Numbered from the stretch's first letter, positions 26,463 through 38,064 are shown. The stretch: DNA of 64,000 nt from Gammaproteobacteria bacterium HGW-Gammaproteobacteria-1 (GCA_002840095.1 PGZL01000005.1:124001-188000), one strand, 5' to 3'. Numbers and translations are program-made. The notes: a model not told the origin generated them from the sequence alone.

Positions 26463-27442
26463 AGTATTCCCCGATTCGTTCCTTTCTGGGCGGAGCCCTG
26501 CTGGCCGCCCTGCTGCTGCCCGAAGCGATGGCCGGCGACACCTCCTCCCTCACGCCGCGCCAATGGCTGGAGCGTATGTCGCAGGCAGCCCATGAGCTGA
26601 ACTACGACGGCATATTCGTCTACTCCCATGACGGCCATATGCAGACCATGCGCATCGTGCATGGCCGCAGCGACGGCAACGAACGGGAGCGGCTGCTGGC
26701 CCTCAGCGGCCCGTCGCGCGAGGTTATCCGCGACAACGACAACGTCACCTGCATCCTGCCCGATGACAACGAAGTCGTCGTTGAGCGCACCGGGCCGGGG
26801 CGGCGCCTGCCGCTGGACCTGCCGGAGCGGCTGGAGTCCCTCGAGCGTTATTACAGCTTCACTGATGGCGGCAGCGAGCGCGTCGCCGGACACAGCGCCC
26901 GCAAGATAGTCATCACCCCCCTGGATCGTTACCGCTACGGCCACGCCCTGTGGCTGCACAACGACAAGGGGCTGCTGCTGCGCGCGGAACTCTACAACGA
27001 GGACGGCTTGGCCGTGGAGCAGCTGATGTTCACTACCCTGCAGTTCCACGACAGCCTGCCCGTCGCTCAGCTGGAGCCGGAAACCCAGGGCCGCGACGTC
27101 ATCTGGCAGCGGGACCGGGAGCGTGAGGACACGCCGGACGAAGCGGGGATGTGGACGGTGGGTGAGCTTCCCCCGGGCTTCGTGCTGGAAAATCACCGCC
27201 ATCACTTCATGCCCGGGGCCGGCAATTCGGTGGAGCATCTGCTGTTCAGCGATGGTCTCGCCTCGGTGTCGGTATTCATCGAGCCGGAGGCCGAAGGGCA
27301 GCCCGGCATGGCCGGCGGCTCCCGCCTGGGGGCGGTCAACGCCTATACCCGCTCCCTGGAAGGCCATTTCATCACGGTGATGGGCGAGGTACCGCCGGTG
27401 ACGGCGCGCCGCATAGCCGATTCCGTCAGCCTGCGTAACTGA
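26459..27442 (+). CDS. rseB: sigma-E regulatory protein RseB/MucB
   Basis: A periplasmic sensor (327 residues) that binds RseA and shields it from proteolysis. A signal peptide of about 25 residues ends at PEAMAG. The mature protein has the LolA-like fold segment AHELNYDGIFVYSHDGHMQT and a C-terminal domain with GELPPGFVLENHRHHF. It starts with GTG in the rseA stop codon, so translation is coupled. Confidence 0.93.
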   Translation: MKYSPIRSFLGGALLAALLLPEAMAGDTSSLTPRQWLERMSQAAHELNYDGIFVYSHDGHMQTMRIVHGRSDGNERERLLALSGPSREVIRDNDNVTCILPDDNEVVVERTGPGRRLPLDLPERLESLERYYSFTDGGSERVAGHSARKIVITPLDRYRYGHALWLHNDKGLLLRAELYNEDGLAVEQLMFTTLQFHDSLPVAQLEPETQGRDVIWQRDREREDTPDEAGMWTVGELPPGFVLENHRHHFMPGAGNSVEHLLFSDGLASVSVFIEPEAEGQPGMAGGSRLGAVNAYTRSLEGHFITVMGEVPPVTARRIADSVSLRN

Positions 27443-27446
27443 AACC

Positions 27447-27941
27447 ATGATCGAAGAGCGCGGACAGGTGGTTCGAACGGCCGGTGACTCCGCCTGGGTG
27501 CAGACCGAGCGGCGCAGCAGCTGCGGCAGCTGTTCCGCCCGCAAGGGCTGCGGCACCGGTGCCCTGGCCGGCGTCTTCAGTGCCCGCGCCCATGAAGTCG
27601 AGGTGCTCAACCCCATCGGCGCCCAGCCCGGCGATGAGGTCATCGTCGGCATCAGCGAATCCATGCTGGTGCGCGGCTCCGCCACGGTTTATCTGTTGCC
27701 GCTGCTCAGCCTGATGGCCGGCGCCCTGCTGGCCGAAGGGCTGGCGCCGCAGCTGGGCCTGGGCGGCAGCGATGCCGCCGCCATCGCGGGCGGCGTGGCG
27801 GGCCTGGCCGCCGGTTTTCTCTGGCTGCACCGGCGCAACCGCCGGCGGGGCCGCACTGCCGCCGGTATGGCGGTGATTCTGCGTCGGGTTCCGCCTTTGG
27901 CCACGGCGACCCTACTGTCCGGAAAACTCAAAGCGAATTAA
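27447..27941 (+). CDS. rseC: RseC/MucC-family positive regulator
   Basis: An inner membrane protein of 164 residues. The N-terminal cytoplasmic part carries a four-cysteine cluster in CGSCSARKGCGTG, typical of RseC. Two membrane helices follow at about residues 76-120. RseC modulates sigma-E in E. coli and takes part in SoxR reduction with the Rsx complex. Here it is embedded in the rpoE operon, 4 bp after rseB and 4 bp before mucD. Confidence 0.88.
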   Translation: MIEERGQVVRTAGDSAWVQTERRSSCGSCSARKGCGTGALAGVFSARAHEVEVLNPIGAQPGDEVIVGISESMLVRGSATVYLLPLLSLMAGALLAEGLAPQLGLGGSDAAAIAGGVAGLAAGFLWLHRRNRRRGRTAAGMAVILRRVPPLATATLLSGKLKAN

Positions 27942-27945
27942 TGCC

Positions 27946-29379
27946 ATGACTCGACAGACCGTACATCTCTCCTGGATTTTCCTCCTCCTGTTGCTGCTGA
28001 GCAGCGCCGCCATGGCGCGTGAGTTGCCCGATTTCACCGTGCTGGTGGAGAAATACGGCCCCGCGGTGGTCAACATCAGCACCAAACAGAAGGCCCAGGC
28101 CCACTCCCAGCTGCGCCTGCCGCCGGGCGTGCCCATGCCCGAATTCCCCGAGGAAGGCCCCTGGGGCGATCTGTTCCGCCATTTCTTCGGCAATCCGGGC
28201 GAGATGCCGGACCACCCGGATCGCGAGGAGGCCCGTTCCCTGGGCTCGGGCTTCGTCATCGACAGCGACGGCTATATCCTGACCAACAACCATGTGGTGG
28301 AGGGCGCCGACGAAATCCTGGTACGCCTGAGCGACCGGCGCGAGGTGGAGGCCAAGCTCATCGGTGCCGACAAGCGCAGCGACCTCGCCCTGCTCAAGGT
28401 GGAGGCCAGCGGTTTGCCGGTGGTCAAGTTCGGCCAGGGCGACCAGATCAAGGTGGGCGAATGGGTGATGGCCATCGGCTCACCCTTCGGCTTCGATCAC
28501 TCCGTTTCGGTCGGCGTGGTCAGCGCCCTGGGGCGCAGCCTGCCCAGCGAGAGCTACGTACCCTTCATCCAGACCGACGTGGCCATCAATCCGGGCAACT
28601 CCGGCGGCCCCCTGTTCAACCTGGACGGCGAGGTCATCGGTATCAACTCCCAGATTTACAGCCGCACCGGCGGCTTCATGGGCCTGTCTTTCGCCATTCC
28701 GGTGGACGTGGCGCTGGACGTGGTGGCCCAGATCAAGGACAAGGGCTATGTCTCGCGCGGCTGGCTGGGCGTGCTGATCCAGGACGTGACCCGCGAACTG
28801 GCCGAATCCTTCGGCATGAAGCGCCCGGCCGGCGCCCTGGTGGCCAAGGTGCTGAAGGAGGGCCCGGCGGCCAAGGCCGGCATCGAGGTCGGCGACATCA
28901 TCGTCGAATTCGGCGACAAGACTATCGATGCCTCCTCGGACCTGCCGCCGGTGGTGGGGCGCAGCCGTGTCGGCGCCGATACCAGGGTGACCGTAATCCG
29001 CAACGGCAAGAAACAGAGCCTTACCGTGCGGGTGGAGGAGCTGCCCAAGGAAGAGGAACTGACCCTGGCGGAAGGCAAACCGGCCAAGAGCAGCGACAAC
29101 GCCCTCAACGTCACCGTGGCCGATCTGACCCCGGAACAGCGCAAGGAGCTGGGGCTGGAGAAGCGGCAGGGCGTCATCGTGCAGCAGGTGGAGGAGGGGC
29201 CGGCCCAGGAGGCAGGCATCCGCCGCGGCGACGTGCTGCTCAAGCTGAACAACGTGGACGTGGACAATGTGGCCCACTTCAAGCGCCTGGTGGGCGAGCT
29301 GCCCGCCGGGAAATCCGTACCGATACTGATACAGCGGCGCAGCGGCCCCATCTTCCTCGCCCTGCGGCTGCCCAAGTGA
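27946..29379 (+). CDS. mucD: periplasmic serine endoprotease DegP/MucD
   Basis: An HtrA-family protease and chaperone for misfolded envelope proteins, 477 residues. A signal peptide is followed by the trypsin-like domain with the catalytic triad His116 (TNNHVVEG), Asp146 (SDLALLKV) and Ser219 (NPGNSGGP). Two PDZ domains follow (about 285-375 and 400-470), the first opening with SRGWLGVLIQDVT. As the last gene of the sigma-E operon it feeds back by clearing the inducing misfolded proteins. Confidence 0.95.
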   Translation: MTRQTVHLSWIFLLLLLLSSAAMARELPDFTVLVEKYGPAVVNISTKQKAQAHSQLRLPPGVPMPEFPEEGPWGDLFRHFFGNPGEMPDHPDREEARSLGSGFVIDSDGYILTNNHVVEGADEILVRLSDRREVEAKLIGADKRSDLALLKVEASGLPVVKFGQGDQIKVGEWVMAIGSPFGFDHSVSVGVVSALGRSLPSESYVPFIQTDVAINPGNSGGPLFNLDGEVIGINSQIYSRTGGFMGLSFAIPVDVALDVVAQIKDKGYVSRGWLGVLIQDVTRELAESFGMKRPAGALVAKVLKEGPAAKAGIEVGDIIVEFGDKTIDASSDLPPVVGRSRVGADTRVTVIRNGKKQSLTVRVEELPKEEELTLAEGKPAKSSDNALNVTVADLTPEQRKELGLEKRQGVIVQQVEEGPAQEAGIRRGDVLLKLNNVDVDNVAHFKRLVGELPAGKSVPILIQRRSGPIFLALRLPK

Positions 29380-29618
29380 CGCCGGAGCTGACGGTCTATT
29401 TGCGCGAGGGCTGTTCGCTGTGCGAAGACATGGTGGCGGCCCTGGCCCCGTTGCAGGCCGAACTGGCCTTCGGGCTGCGTGTCGTCGACGTGGACTCGGA
29501 CCCGCAGCTGGTCGACGCCTACGGTGATCGGGTGCCCGTGCTGGCCGCGCCGGGCGGGGAGCTGTGCCATTACTTCCTGGACCACGAGATGGTCCGCCGC
29601 TATTTCGCAGCCCCCTGA
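29376..29618 (+). CDS. glutaredoxin-like thiol protein
   Basis: An 80-residue thioredoxin-fold protein of the glutaredoxin/DUF836 type. LTVYLREGCSLCEDMVAAL near the N-terminus carries a CxxC pair, and RVPVLAAPGGEL contains the cis-proline expected in the fold. The start is a GTG overlapping the mucD stop. No partner is known. Such small proteins often follow mucD in gammaproteobacteria, suggesting a link with periplasmic or general thiol balance, but this is not shown. Confidence 0.85.
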   Translation: MTPELTVYLREGCSLCEDMVAALAPLQAELAFGLRVVDVDSDPQLVDAYGDRVPVLAAPGGELCHYFLDHEMVRRYFAAP

Positions 29619-29643
29619 TTTTCTGTACAATTTCGCGCACTGC

Positions 29644-29673
29644 GGCGCCCGATGGGCGCCTCTTCGTTTTTTG
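29644..29673 (+). terminator. Rho-independent terminator of the rpoE-mucD operon
   Basis: A perfect GGCGCCC/GGGCGCC stem with a GAT loop, followed by TCTTCGTTTTTT. It ends the sigma-E operon before lepA. Confidence 0.85.
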
Positions 29674-29709
29674 GCTTACATTTGATGCGCAAGCGGCGGA
29701 ACCTCTCTA

Positions 29710-31515
<1,806 letters not shown>

Positions 31516-31517
31516 TC

Positions 31518-32327
31518 ATGGATTTTCCCGCAATACTGGTGCTCGCCACCGCGGTTACCGGCGTGGTCTGGGCGCTGGATGTGTTGCTATGGGCGCCCAA
31601 GCGCCGCGCACGGGCGGTCGCTGCCGGCGCGTCGGAAGCGGTCCTGGCGGAGGAAGCGGACAAAGCGCCCTATCTGGTCGACCTGTCGCGTTCGTTCTTT
31701 CCCGTGATCCTGATCGTGTTGCTGATCCGCTCCTTCGTGGTGGAGCCGTTCCGCATTCCGTCCGGTTCGATGATGCCGACGCTGCTGGTGGGCGATTTCA
31801 TACTGGTCAACAAGTTTTCCTACGGCCTGCGTCTGCCGGTGCTCAACACCCGCATCCTGGAATTGGGCTCGCCCCAGCGCGGCGAGATCGTCGTGTTCCG
31901 CTACCCGGAGGATCCGCACGTCGACTATATCAAGCGTGTCGTCGGCGTCCCCGGCGATACCGTTGCCTATCGCAGCAAGGTGCTCTATATAAATGGCGAG
32001 CCGATGCCGCAGGAGTATGTCGGCAGCTATGTGGGCGCCGGTTCGGGCGCGGTCATGACCGGCGCTGCGGTGCGGGAAGAGAAGCTCGACGACAAGGCTC
32101 ACCGGATATTGCTGCTGCCGGAAGGATACGAGCGGGGTTTCGAATACACCGTGGGTGAGGGCCAATACTTCGTCATGGGCGACAACCGCGACAACAGTCG
32201 GGACAGCCGCTTCTGGGGCACCGTGCCGGAGCAGAATCTGGTCGGCAGGGCGTTCTTCATCTGGATGAACTGGGATTCCGGAGCGGGGCGTGTGGATTGG
32301 GGCCGCATAGGCAGCGGCATCAAATAG
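31518..32327 (+). CDS. lepB: signal peptidase I (main copy)
   Basis: It cleaves signal peptides from exported proteins at the inner membrane. The protein has 269 residues with two N-terminal membrane helices (about 5-25 and 60-75). The catalytic Ser84 is in IPSGSMMPTLLVGD and Lys139 in DYIKRVVGVPGD; the MGDNRDNSRDSRFWG box is present. It begins two bases after lepA. A second, shorter paralogue lies at 55958-56650. Confidence 0.96.
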   Translation: MDFPAILVLATAVTGVVWALDVLLWAPKRRARAVAAGASEAVLAEEADKAPYLVDLSRSFFPVILIVLLIRSFVVEPFRIPSGSMMPTLLVGDFILVNKFSYGLRLPVLNTRILELGSPQRGEIVVFRYPEDPHVDYIKRVVGVPGDTVAYRSKVLYINGEPMPQEYVGSYVGAGSGAVMTGAAVREEKLDDKAHRILLLPEGYERGFEYTVGEGQYFVMGDNRDNSRDSRFWGTVPEQNLVGRAFFIWMNWDSGAGRVDWGRIGSGIK

Positions 32328-32339
32328 GGAGTGCGCGAC

Positions 32340-32726
32340 TTGAAAACGATGCAAGCTACTAAGTCACGGCAGCTGGGCATGACCCTGATCAGCTGGATGG
32401 TGCTGCTGGTCATCATCGGCGTCATCGCCATGGGCGTCATTCGATTGTTTCCGATCTACCTTGAGCACATGAGCGTCACCTCGTCCATGAACTCTCTGCA
32501 ATCGGACCAGGCCCTGCGCGGCGCCAGCCAGCCGGAAGTACGCAATGCACTGATGCGGCGGATGGACGTCAACGACGTCGACCGGGTCAAGAGCGAACAT
32601 ATCACCATCCAGCGTGACGGCAACGTCTATCGCGTCAATGTCGCCTATGAAGTGGTTGTGCCGTTCATACACAACGTCAGCTTTCTGGTGACGTTCGACG
32701 ACACCGTGGAGGTCGGCACACGTTGA
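32340..32726 (+). CDS. DUF4845 small membrane protein
   Basis: A 128-residue protein with one membrane helix near the start ([19 protein letters not shown]) and a periplasmic domain ending in [20 protein letters not shown]4845 proteins occur between lepB and rnc in many gamma- and betaproteobacteria; the function is unknown. The start is decided by the ribosome binding site: TTG at 32340 lies 8 nt after AGGGAG. GTG at 32331 overlaps that site, and ATG at 32349 is further off. The stop overlaps the rnc TTG. Confidence 0.85.
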   Translation: MKTMQATKSRQLGMTLISWMVLLVIIGVIAMGVIRLFPIYLEHMSVTSSMNSLQSDQALRGASQPEVRNALMRRMDVNDVDRVKSEHITIQRDGNVYRVNVAYEVVVPFIHNVSFLVTFDDTVEVGTR

Positions 32727-33400
32727 GGCCGCCGCTGGACACGCTATGCCGCCACCTCGGCTATCAGTTTGCCGATGCGCAGCTGCTGGAAACAGCGCTT
32801 ACGCATCGCAGTGTAGGCAGCCACAATAACGAACGGCTGGAGTTCCTGGGCGATGCGATCCTCAGCTTCGTCATTTCCGCCGAACTGTACCGCCGCTTCG
32901 ATGACGTCAACGAAGGCACGTTGAGCCGTCTGCGCGCATCGCTGGTGAAGGGCGATACCCTGGCGCTGATCGCGCGCGATCTCGATCTGGGCGACTATCT
33001 CAACCTGGGGTCGGGCGAATTGAAGAGCGGCGGGTATCGCCGCGACTCCATTCTGGCTGACGCGGTGGAGGCGATCCTCGGTGCAGTCTACCTGGACGGC
33101 GGTATCGACCGCGCCCGGCAGCTGATCCTGGAACTGTACGACGAACGCTTCGACGCCGTGCAACCGGCCGCCGATCTCAAGGATCCCAAAACCCGCCTGC
33201 AGGAGTTTCTGCAGGGACGCCGTCTGCCCTTGCCGACCTATACCGTGACCTCGATGGAAGGCGAGGCGCATGACCAGACCTTTACGGTGACTTGTGCCGT
33301 GGAGGGTCTGGACCAACCCACTGTTGCCTCAGCCGCCAGCCGCAGAAAGGCGGAGCAGGCGGCGGCCGAACTTGCCTTGCGAGCGCTCGAAAATGGCTGA
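32723..33400 (+). CDS. rnc: ribonuclease III
   Basis: It cuts double-stranded RNA in rRNA and mRNA processing. The protein has 225 residues: an endonuclease domain with the signature [20 protein letters not shown] and a C-terminal dsRNA-binding domain (about 154-222). It starts with TTG overlapping the preceding stop, and its end overlaps era by 8 bp. This overlap is usual for the rnc-era pair. Confidence 0.96.
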   Translation: MRPPLDTLCRHLGYQFADAQLLETALTHRSVGSHNNERLEFLGDAILSFVISAELYRRFDDVNEGTLSRLRASLVKGDTLALIARDLDLGDYLNLGSGELKSGGYRRDSILADAVEAILGAVYLDGGIDRARQLILELYDERFDAVQPAADLKDPKTRLQEFLQGRRLPLPTYTVTSMEGEAHDQTFTVTCAVEGLDQPTVASAASRRKAEQAAAELALRALENG

Positions 33401-34295
33401 AACCGAAAACTACCGTTGCGGCTATGTGGCGCTGGTCGGCCGTCCCAATGTGGGCAAGTCGACGCTGATGAATCATCTCATCGGCCAGAAGATCAGCATC
33501 ACCTCCAGCAAGCCGCAGACCACCCGGCACCGCATTCTAGGCATCAAGACCGAGCCCACCTATCAGGCGGTGTTTGTGGATACGCCCGGCCTGCACCAGA
33601 ACGCCAAAAAGGCGGTCAATCGCTACATGAACCGCACCGCCAAGAGCGCGCTGACCGATGTGGATTTGATTATCTTCGTGGTCGAGGCGGCGCGTTGGAC
33701 CGATGACGACGAAAACGTGCTGCGTCAGCTGCGCGCGGCAGGCAAACCGGTGGTGCTGGCCGTGAACAAGATTGATCACATCAAGGACAAGGCCGAACTG
33801 TTGCCTCTGTTGCAGGGGCTGGCGCGCAAGATGGACTTCGCCGCGATGGTTCCGGTATCGGCATTGCGCCGCTCCAATCTGGAGGAGCTGGAAACTGTGG
33901 TGGCGCGTCATCTGCCGGAAAGCGAGCCGTTTTTCGCCGAGGACCAGATCACCGATCGCAGCGAACGCTTTCTCGCTGCCGAGATCGTACGCGAGAAGCT
34001 GATGCGCACCCTGGGGCAGGAGCTGCCCTACGAGCTGACCGTCGAGATCGAGCAATTCAAGAACGAAGACAACATGCTCAACATCGCCGCCGTGATCTGG
34101 ATCGAGCGCGACAGCCAGAAGCCGATTGTCATCGGCAAGGGCGGCAGTGTGCTGAAAAAGGTCGGCCAGTCAGCACGCACCGACATGGAGAAGCTGTTCG
34201 ACAGCAAGGTGTTCCTGCAACTTTGGGTCAAGGTGAAGGAGGGCTGGTCGGACGACGATCGCGCCCTGTCCAGCCTGGGCTACACGGACGAATAA
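33393..34295 (+). CDS. era: GTPase Era
   Basis: An essential GTPase for 16S rRNA 3'-end maturation and 30S assembly, 300 residues. G1 is [19 protein letters not shown]3 [14 protein letters not shown] and G4 [13 protein letters not shown]. The C-terminal KH domain includes [20 protein letters not shown]. The ATG at 33393 ([14 protein letters not shown]) lies within the rnc end; the frame upstream belongs to rnc shadow sequence. A ~190-bp repeat separates it from recO. Confidence 0.97.
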   Translation: MAETENYRCGYVALVGRPNVGKSTLMNHLIGQKISITSSKPQTTRHRILGIKTEPTYQAVFVDTPGLHQNAKKAVNRYMNRTAKSALTDVDLIIFVVEAARWTDDDENVLRQLRAAGKPVVLAVNKIDHIKDKAELLPLLQGLARKMDFAAMVPVSALRRSNLEELETVVARHLPESEPFFAEDQITDRSERFLAAEIVREKLMRTLGQELPYELTVEIEQFKNEDNMLNIAAVIWIERDSQKPIVIGKGGSVLKKVGQSARTDMEKLFDSKVFLQLWVKVKEGWSDDDRALSSLGYTDE

Positions 34296-34312
34296 ACTGA
34301 AAAAAAGCAGTT

Positions 34313-34472
34313 GAGTCCGCCAATGAACGCGAATGGACGCAAATATGAAGACTTTCACTGCCATCTCCACCTTGCTTGTGGCTTTCTTCGCGTACTTGGC
34401 GTCTTGGCGAGATTCAATTGATGTGTTCAGGTTCATCTTAATTCGCGTCCATTCGCGTTTATTTGCGGACTG
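34313..34472. repeat. repeat with inverted AACGCGAATGGACGC arms (era-recO gap)
   Basis: The left arm CAATGAACGCGAATGGACGC and the right arm, in reverse complement GCAAATAAACGCGAATGGAC, share a 15-base core AACGCGAATGGACGC and can pair around a ~95-nt middle. The middle holds a separate CTTCGCGTACTTGGCGTC motif. The right arm ends about 20 bp before the recO ATG. Confidence 0.8.
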
Positions 34473-34491
34473 AGGTTTTTCGGGCAAAACC

Positions 34492-35250
34492 ATGCGGACC
34501 GAGCTGCGCCCTGCCTACATTCTGCATCGCCAGCCCTACCGCGAAACCAGCCTGCTGCTGGAGGCGTTTTCGGTCGAGGAGGGGCGCGTCGGTCTGGTGG
34601 CGCGGGGCGCGCGCAGCGGCAAGGGCGCGGGGCGCGGACTCCTGCAGCCCTTTGTTCCCGTGCTGCTGTCCTGGTCCGGACGGGGTGAACTGGCCACACT
34701 GACGGGAGTGGAGGGACGCGGCGGGCTGCCGCCGCTTGCCGGCCGCACCCTGATCAGCGCGTTCTACCTCAATGAGCTGTTGCTGCGTCTGCTGCAACGC
34801 CACGATCCTCACGACGAGCTGTTCCACGCCTATGAACTGGCCCTGCAGCGGCTGGCGTCGGTACCGGAGCAGCCGGAATGGACGCTGCGCCTGTTCGAGA
34901 AGGCACTGTTGCAGGAGTTGGGATACGGCCTGCTGCTGGACCATGAGGTACACAGCGGCGCGGCCATACAACCGCATATGCGCTATTGCTACCATGTGCA
35001 GCAGGGGCCGCTATCCGATGACGGAGCGGCCGCCCCGGCCGGACCACGGCTGCACGGGCGCACCCTCCTGGCGCTGGATGCCGAGGAGGGAGCCGATGAG
35101 CAGGTACTGGCCGAGGCCAAAACCCTGATGCGGGTAATCCTGGCGCAATATCTGGGAACACGGCCGTTGCGCAGCCGTGAGCTTTTTCGCCAAACCTTTG
35201 CGGGCGGGACCACGGTTCCGCCGGCACGTGACGAGGAACAAGACCTGTGA
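34492..35250 (+). CDS. recO: DNA repair protein RecO
   Basis: It loads RecA onto gapped DNA with RecR. The protein is 252 residues with an N-terminal OB fold: [19 protein letters not shown] and [20 protein letters not shown] are RecO-typical. The helical C-terminal part ends in [12 protein letters not shown] cysteine cluster seen in some RecO proteins is absent. The preceding gap is a repeat; the stop overlaps the pdxJ GTG. Confidence 0.93.
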   Translation: MRTELRPAYILHRQPYRETSLLLEAFSVEEGRVGLVARGARSGKGAGRGLLQPFVPVLLSWSGRGELATLTGVEGRGGLPPLAGRTLISAFYLNELLLRLLQRHDPHDELFHAYELALQRLASVPEQPEWTLRLFEKALLQELGYGLLLDHEVHSGAAIQPHMRYCYHVQQGPLSDDGAAAPAGPRLHGRTLLALDAEEGADEQVLAEAKTLMRVILAQYLGTRPLRSRELFRQTFAGGTTVPPARDEEQDL

Positions 35251-36014
35251 ATCCGCTGCACGAAATCCTGCTGGGCGTAAACATCGACCATGTCGCCACC
35301 CTGCGCCAGCAGCGTGGCACCCGTTACCCCGATCCCGTCCAGGCGGCCATCGAGGCGGAACAGGCCGGCGCCGACAGCATCACCCTGCATCTGCGCGAGG
35401 ATCGGCGCCATATTCAGGACCGCGACGTGGAAATGCTGAGCGGCATTCTGCAGACGCGCATGAATCTGGAGATGGCAGTCACCGACGAAATGCTGGCCAT
35501 CGCCGAGCGCATCAAGCCGGTGGACTGCTGCCTGGTGCCGGAGCGACGCGAGGAACTGACCACCGAAGGCGGCCTCGACGTGGCGGGTCAGAAGGAGCGG
35601 ATCCGCGAGGCCTGCCAGCGCATGGCCGACGCCGGGGTGCGCGTATCGCTGTTCATCGACGCCGACGGGCGCCAGGTGGAGGCCGCCGCCGCCTGCGGCG
35701 CGCCGTGCATCGAGATTCACACCGGACACTATGCCGATCTCACGGATCGCGACGCCGTCGCCGCGGAGCTGCTGCGTATCGAACGCGCCGTGGCCATCGG
35801 CCGGCAGGCGGGCCTGCGCGTCAACGCCGGCCACGGTCTGCACTATCACAATGTCGCACCCATCGCGCAGATGATCGATATTCACGAACTCAATATCGGC
35901 CACGCCATCGTCGCCCGCGCCCTGTTCAGCGGTTTCCAGAACGCCGTGGCCGAGATGAAGCGGCTGATGGTGGAGGCGCGGCAACAAAGCCTGCACGGCG
36001 GTCGGCCCGGATGA
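35247..36014 (+). CDS. pdxJ: pyridoxine 5'-phosphate synthase
   Basis: It makes pyridoxine phosphate from 1-deoxyxylulose 5-phosphate and aminoacetone phosphate. It is a TIM barrel of 255 residues: [20 protein letters not shown] at the start, [13 protein letters not shown], and [14 protein letters not shown] near the end. GTG start overlapping recO. The adjacent acpS start overlaps its stop, the common recO-pdxJ-acpS arrangement. Confidence 0.97.
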   Translation: MNPLHEILLGVNIDHVATLRQQRGTRYPDPVQAAIEAEQAGADSITLHLREDRRHIQDRDVEMLSGILQTRMNLEMAVTDEMLAIAERIKPVDCCLVPERREELTTEGGLDVAGQKERIREACQRMADAGVRVSLFIDADGRQVEAAAACGAPCIEIHTGHYADLTDRDAVAAELLRIERAVAIGRQAGLRVNAGHGLHYHNVAPIAQMIDIHELNIGHAIVARALFSGFQNAVAEMKRLMVEARQQSLHGGRPG

Positions 36015-36397
36015 TCTACGGCATCGGCACGGACATCGTCGCCGTGGCACGCATGGCCCGTGCCCTGGAGCGTCACGGCGAGCGTTTTGCCGGCCGCATC
36101 CTGGCGGCGACCGAACTCGCCGATTACCGCAACGCCGTTCATCCCGCCCGCTTTCTCGCCAAGCGCTTCGCCGCCAAGGAGGCCGCGGCCAAGGCGCTGG
36201 GGACCGGATTCAGCAACGGCTTGTCGCTGCATCATATCTGCGTGATACACGATGCCGCAGGCAAACCGATGCTGCGGTTCACGGAACGCGCCGCCGCTAT
36301 GGTCGATGCCTGCGGCATCGGCGCAAGCTTTCTCACCCTCGCCGACGAGCATGACTATGCCGTGGCGTATGTCATCCTGTTGCGCCGCGACGCGTAA
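36011..36397 (+). CDS. acpS: holo-[acyl-carrier-protein] synthase
   Basis: It transfers 4'-phosphopantetheine to acyl carrier protein. The protein is 128 residues. The Mg-binding aspartate lies in [15 protein letters not shown] and the second signature is [17 protein letters not shown]. The ATG at 36011 overlaps the pdxJ stop; the long frame upstream is a shadow of pdxJ. Confidence 0.96.
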   Translation: MIYGIGTDIVAVARMARALERHGERFAGRILAATELADYRNAVHPARFLAKRFAAKEAAAKALGTGFSNGLSLHHICVIHDAAGKPMLRFTERAAAMVDACGIGASFLTLADEHDYAVAYVILLRRDA

Positions 36398-36419
36398 CCA
36401 TGCCCACAAGGAACCCAGC

Positions 36420-36830
36420 ATGCTGGAATACATATTTTTCGACAGCTCGCTGCGCGGGAAATTTGTCGAATACCTGCGCGCCCGCGAAGTAGAGGCGGAG
36501 CTCAGCGATAACGACGGCTTCCTGGTCAGCATTGCGGACGACCTGGACGACGAACTTTCCGACGGCATCGATGCTTATTACGAAGTATTGCTGCAGGAAA
36601 ATGCGGCCCTGCTGGAAGGGACCGAGGACGGCCTGGAAAAGAGTGCTGCCGGCGTACGGGTGCAGCTGGCCGATGGCACGCCCTGCATGGTGCGGCTCGA
36701 CCCGGATTTGATGGCCCGCCTGCTGGGCTGCCTCGGGCTGGAAGAGTTGCGCGACATGGTGCAGGCCATAGCCGAACAGGTGGAGGACCCGGACGACCGC
36801 CCCCTGTGTCACACCGCCAAGCAACGGTAA
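36420..36830 (+). CDS. conserved hypothetical acidic protein
   Basis: I do not recognise a named family. The 136-residue protein is acidic and soluble. It opens MLEYIFFDSSLRGKFVEYLR, has an acidic patch IADDLDDELSDGIDAYYEVL, and ends in a helical region with LEELRDMVQAIAEQVEDPDD. The spacing of 22 bp after acpS and 12 bp before the next gene suggests co-transcription with one or both. The start follows a GGAACCC stretch and is preferred to the longer frame shadowing acpS. Confidence 0.7.
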   Translation: MLEYIFFDSSLRGKFVEYLRAREVEAELSDNDGFLVSIADDLDDELSDGIDAYYEVLLQENAALLEGTEDGLEKSAAGVRVQLADGTPCMVRLDPDLMARLLGCLGLEELRDMVQAIAEQVEDPDDRPLCHTAKQR

Positions 36831-36842
36831 CCGGAGCATCCC

Positions 36843-37973
36843 ATGTCCCATCGCTTGACCGTCATCGGCAGCGGCTTCGCGGCCATCACCGCGCTGCGCG
36901 AGCTGCGTGCGCGCAACCCGCAGGCGGAGATCACCCTGATCGCGCCCCGGCCCGAGTTCGTCTTTCTTCCCAGCCTGATCTGGATCCCCTCGGGACAGCG
37001 CCGGCCGGAGCAGCTGGTGGTGCCGCTGCACAATTTTCTGCGCCGCCTGCGCATCGAATTCCACGCCGGTGAAGTCACCGGCCTGCGTGACGGCGGCCGT
37101 ACCGTGATCACCGCCGGCGGCGAAGTCGGCAATGACGGACTGGTCATTGCCAGCGGTGGGCGCTTCATCAAGAAGCTGCCCGGCATCGAACAGGCCATCA
37201 CGCCGTGCGAAGGCGTCGCAGCGGCCACCGCCATACGTGATCGTCTTGCCGCCATGACCGGCGGCACCATCGCCGTCGGTTTCGGCGGCAATCCCAACGA
37301 GCCGTCGGCCATGCGCGGCGGGCCGATGTTCGAGTTTCTGTTCGGCATCGACACCCTGCTGCGGCAGCAAGGGAGGCGTGATCAATTCAAGCTGGTGTTC
37401 TTCAACCCGGCCGCCGAGCCCGGCAAGCGCCTCGGCGCCAAGGCGGTCGGCGGGCTGCTGCGTGAAATGCAGCGCCGCGGCATCGACACCCATCTGGGCC
37501 ACAAGCTCAAGGGCTTCAGCGCCGGCAGTGTGCAGACCGAGGGCGGCGAGTTTGCCGCCGACCTGATCCTGTTCATGCCCGGCATGACAGGCAACGCCTG
37601 GTTCGACGACAGCGAGCTGCCGCGCTCGCCCGGCGGCCTGGTGCAGGCCGACGAATTCTGCCGCGTGCCTGGTTTCCAGCATGTCTATGTCGCGGGCGAT
37701 TCCGGCAGTTTCCCCGGCCCGGACTGGATGCCCAAGCAGGCGCACATGGCCGATCTGCAGGCCAGGGCGGCGGCGGCGAATCTGAACGCAGAACTACGCG
37801 GCGGGCAGGCAGCGACCCGCTTCAAGGTGGAACTGATGTGCGTGGTCGACAGCCTCAACAAGGGCATGCTGGTGTGGCGCACGCCGACACGCAGCGTGGT
37901 ATTGCCATCCTGCCGTGTCTGGCACTGGGCCAAGCGCCTGTTCGAGCACTGGTACCTGCGTCGGCTGCGCTGA
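36843..37973 (+). CDS. sulfide:quinone-oxidoreductase-like flavoprotein
   Basis: A 376-residue FAD protein of the SQR/FCSD-like disulfide reductase superfamily. The N-terminal Rossmann motif is LTVIGSGFAAITALREL, FVFLPSLIWIPSGQR is the family's second block, and the FAD aspartate is in HVYVAGDSGSFPGPDW. Cysteines are at 122, 273, 333 and 357. The central cysteine that follows the GFGG stretch in true SQRs is missing (GGNPNEPSAMRGG instead), so sulfide oxidation by the standard mechanism is doubtful. The C-terminal WAKRLFEHWYLRRLR helix could bind the membrane. Confidence 0.75.
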   Translation: MSHRLTVIGSGFAAITALRELRARNPQAEITLIAPRPEFVFLPSLIWIPSGQRRPEQLVVPLHNFLRRLRIEFHAGEVTGLRDGGRTVITAGGEVGNDGLVIASGGRFIKKLPGIEQAITPCEGVAAATAIRDRLAAMTGGTIAVGFGGNPNEPSAMRGGPMFEFLFGIDTLLRQQGRRDQFKLVFFNPAAEPGKRLGAKAVGGLLREMQRRGIDTHLGHKLKGFSAGSVQTEGGEFAADLILFMPGMTGNAWFDDSELPRSPGGLVQADEFCRVPGFQHVYVAGDSGSFPGPDWMPKQAHMADLQARAAAANLNAELRGGQAATRFKVELMCVVDSLNKGMLVWRTPTRSVVLPSCRVWHWAKRLFEHWYLRRLR

Positions 37974-38064
37974 ATATTTCCGCACGTATTCCGCGGTTAC
38001 TGTGGCTGGACATCCCTCGGTTCGTGCCGATACTTAACATCAGGCACTGAATCTGGAGAGCGGC

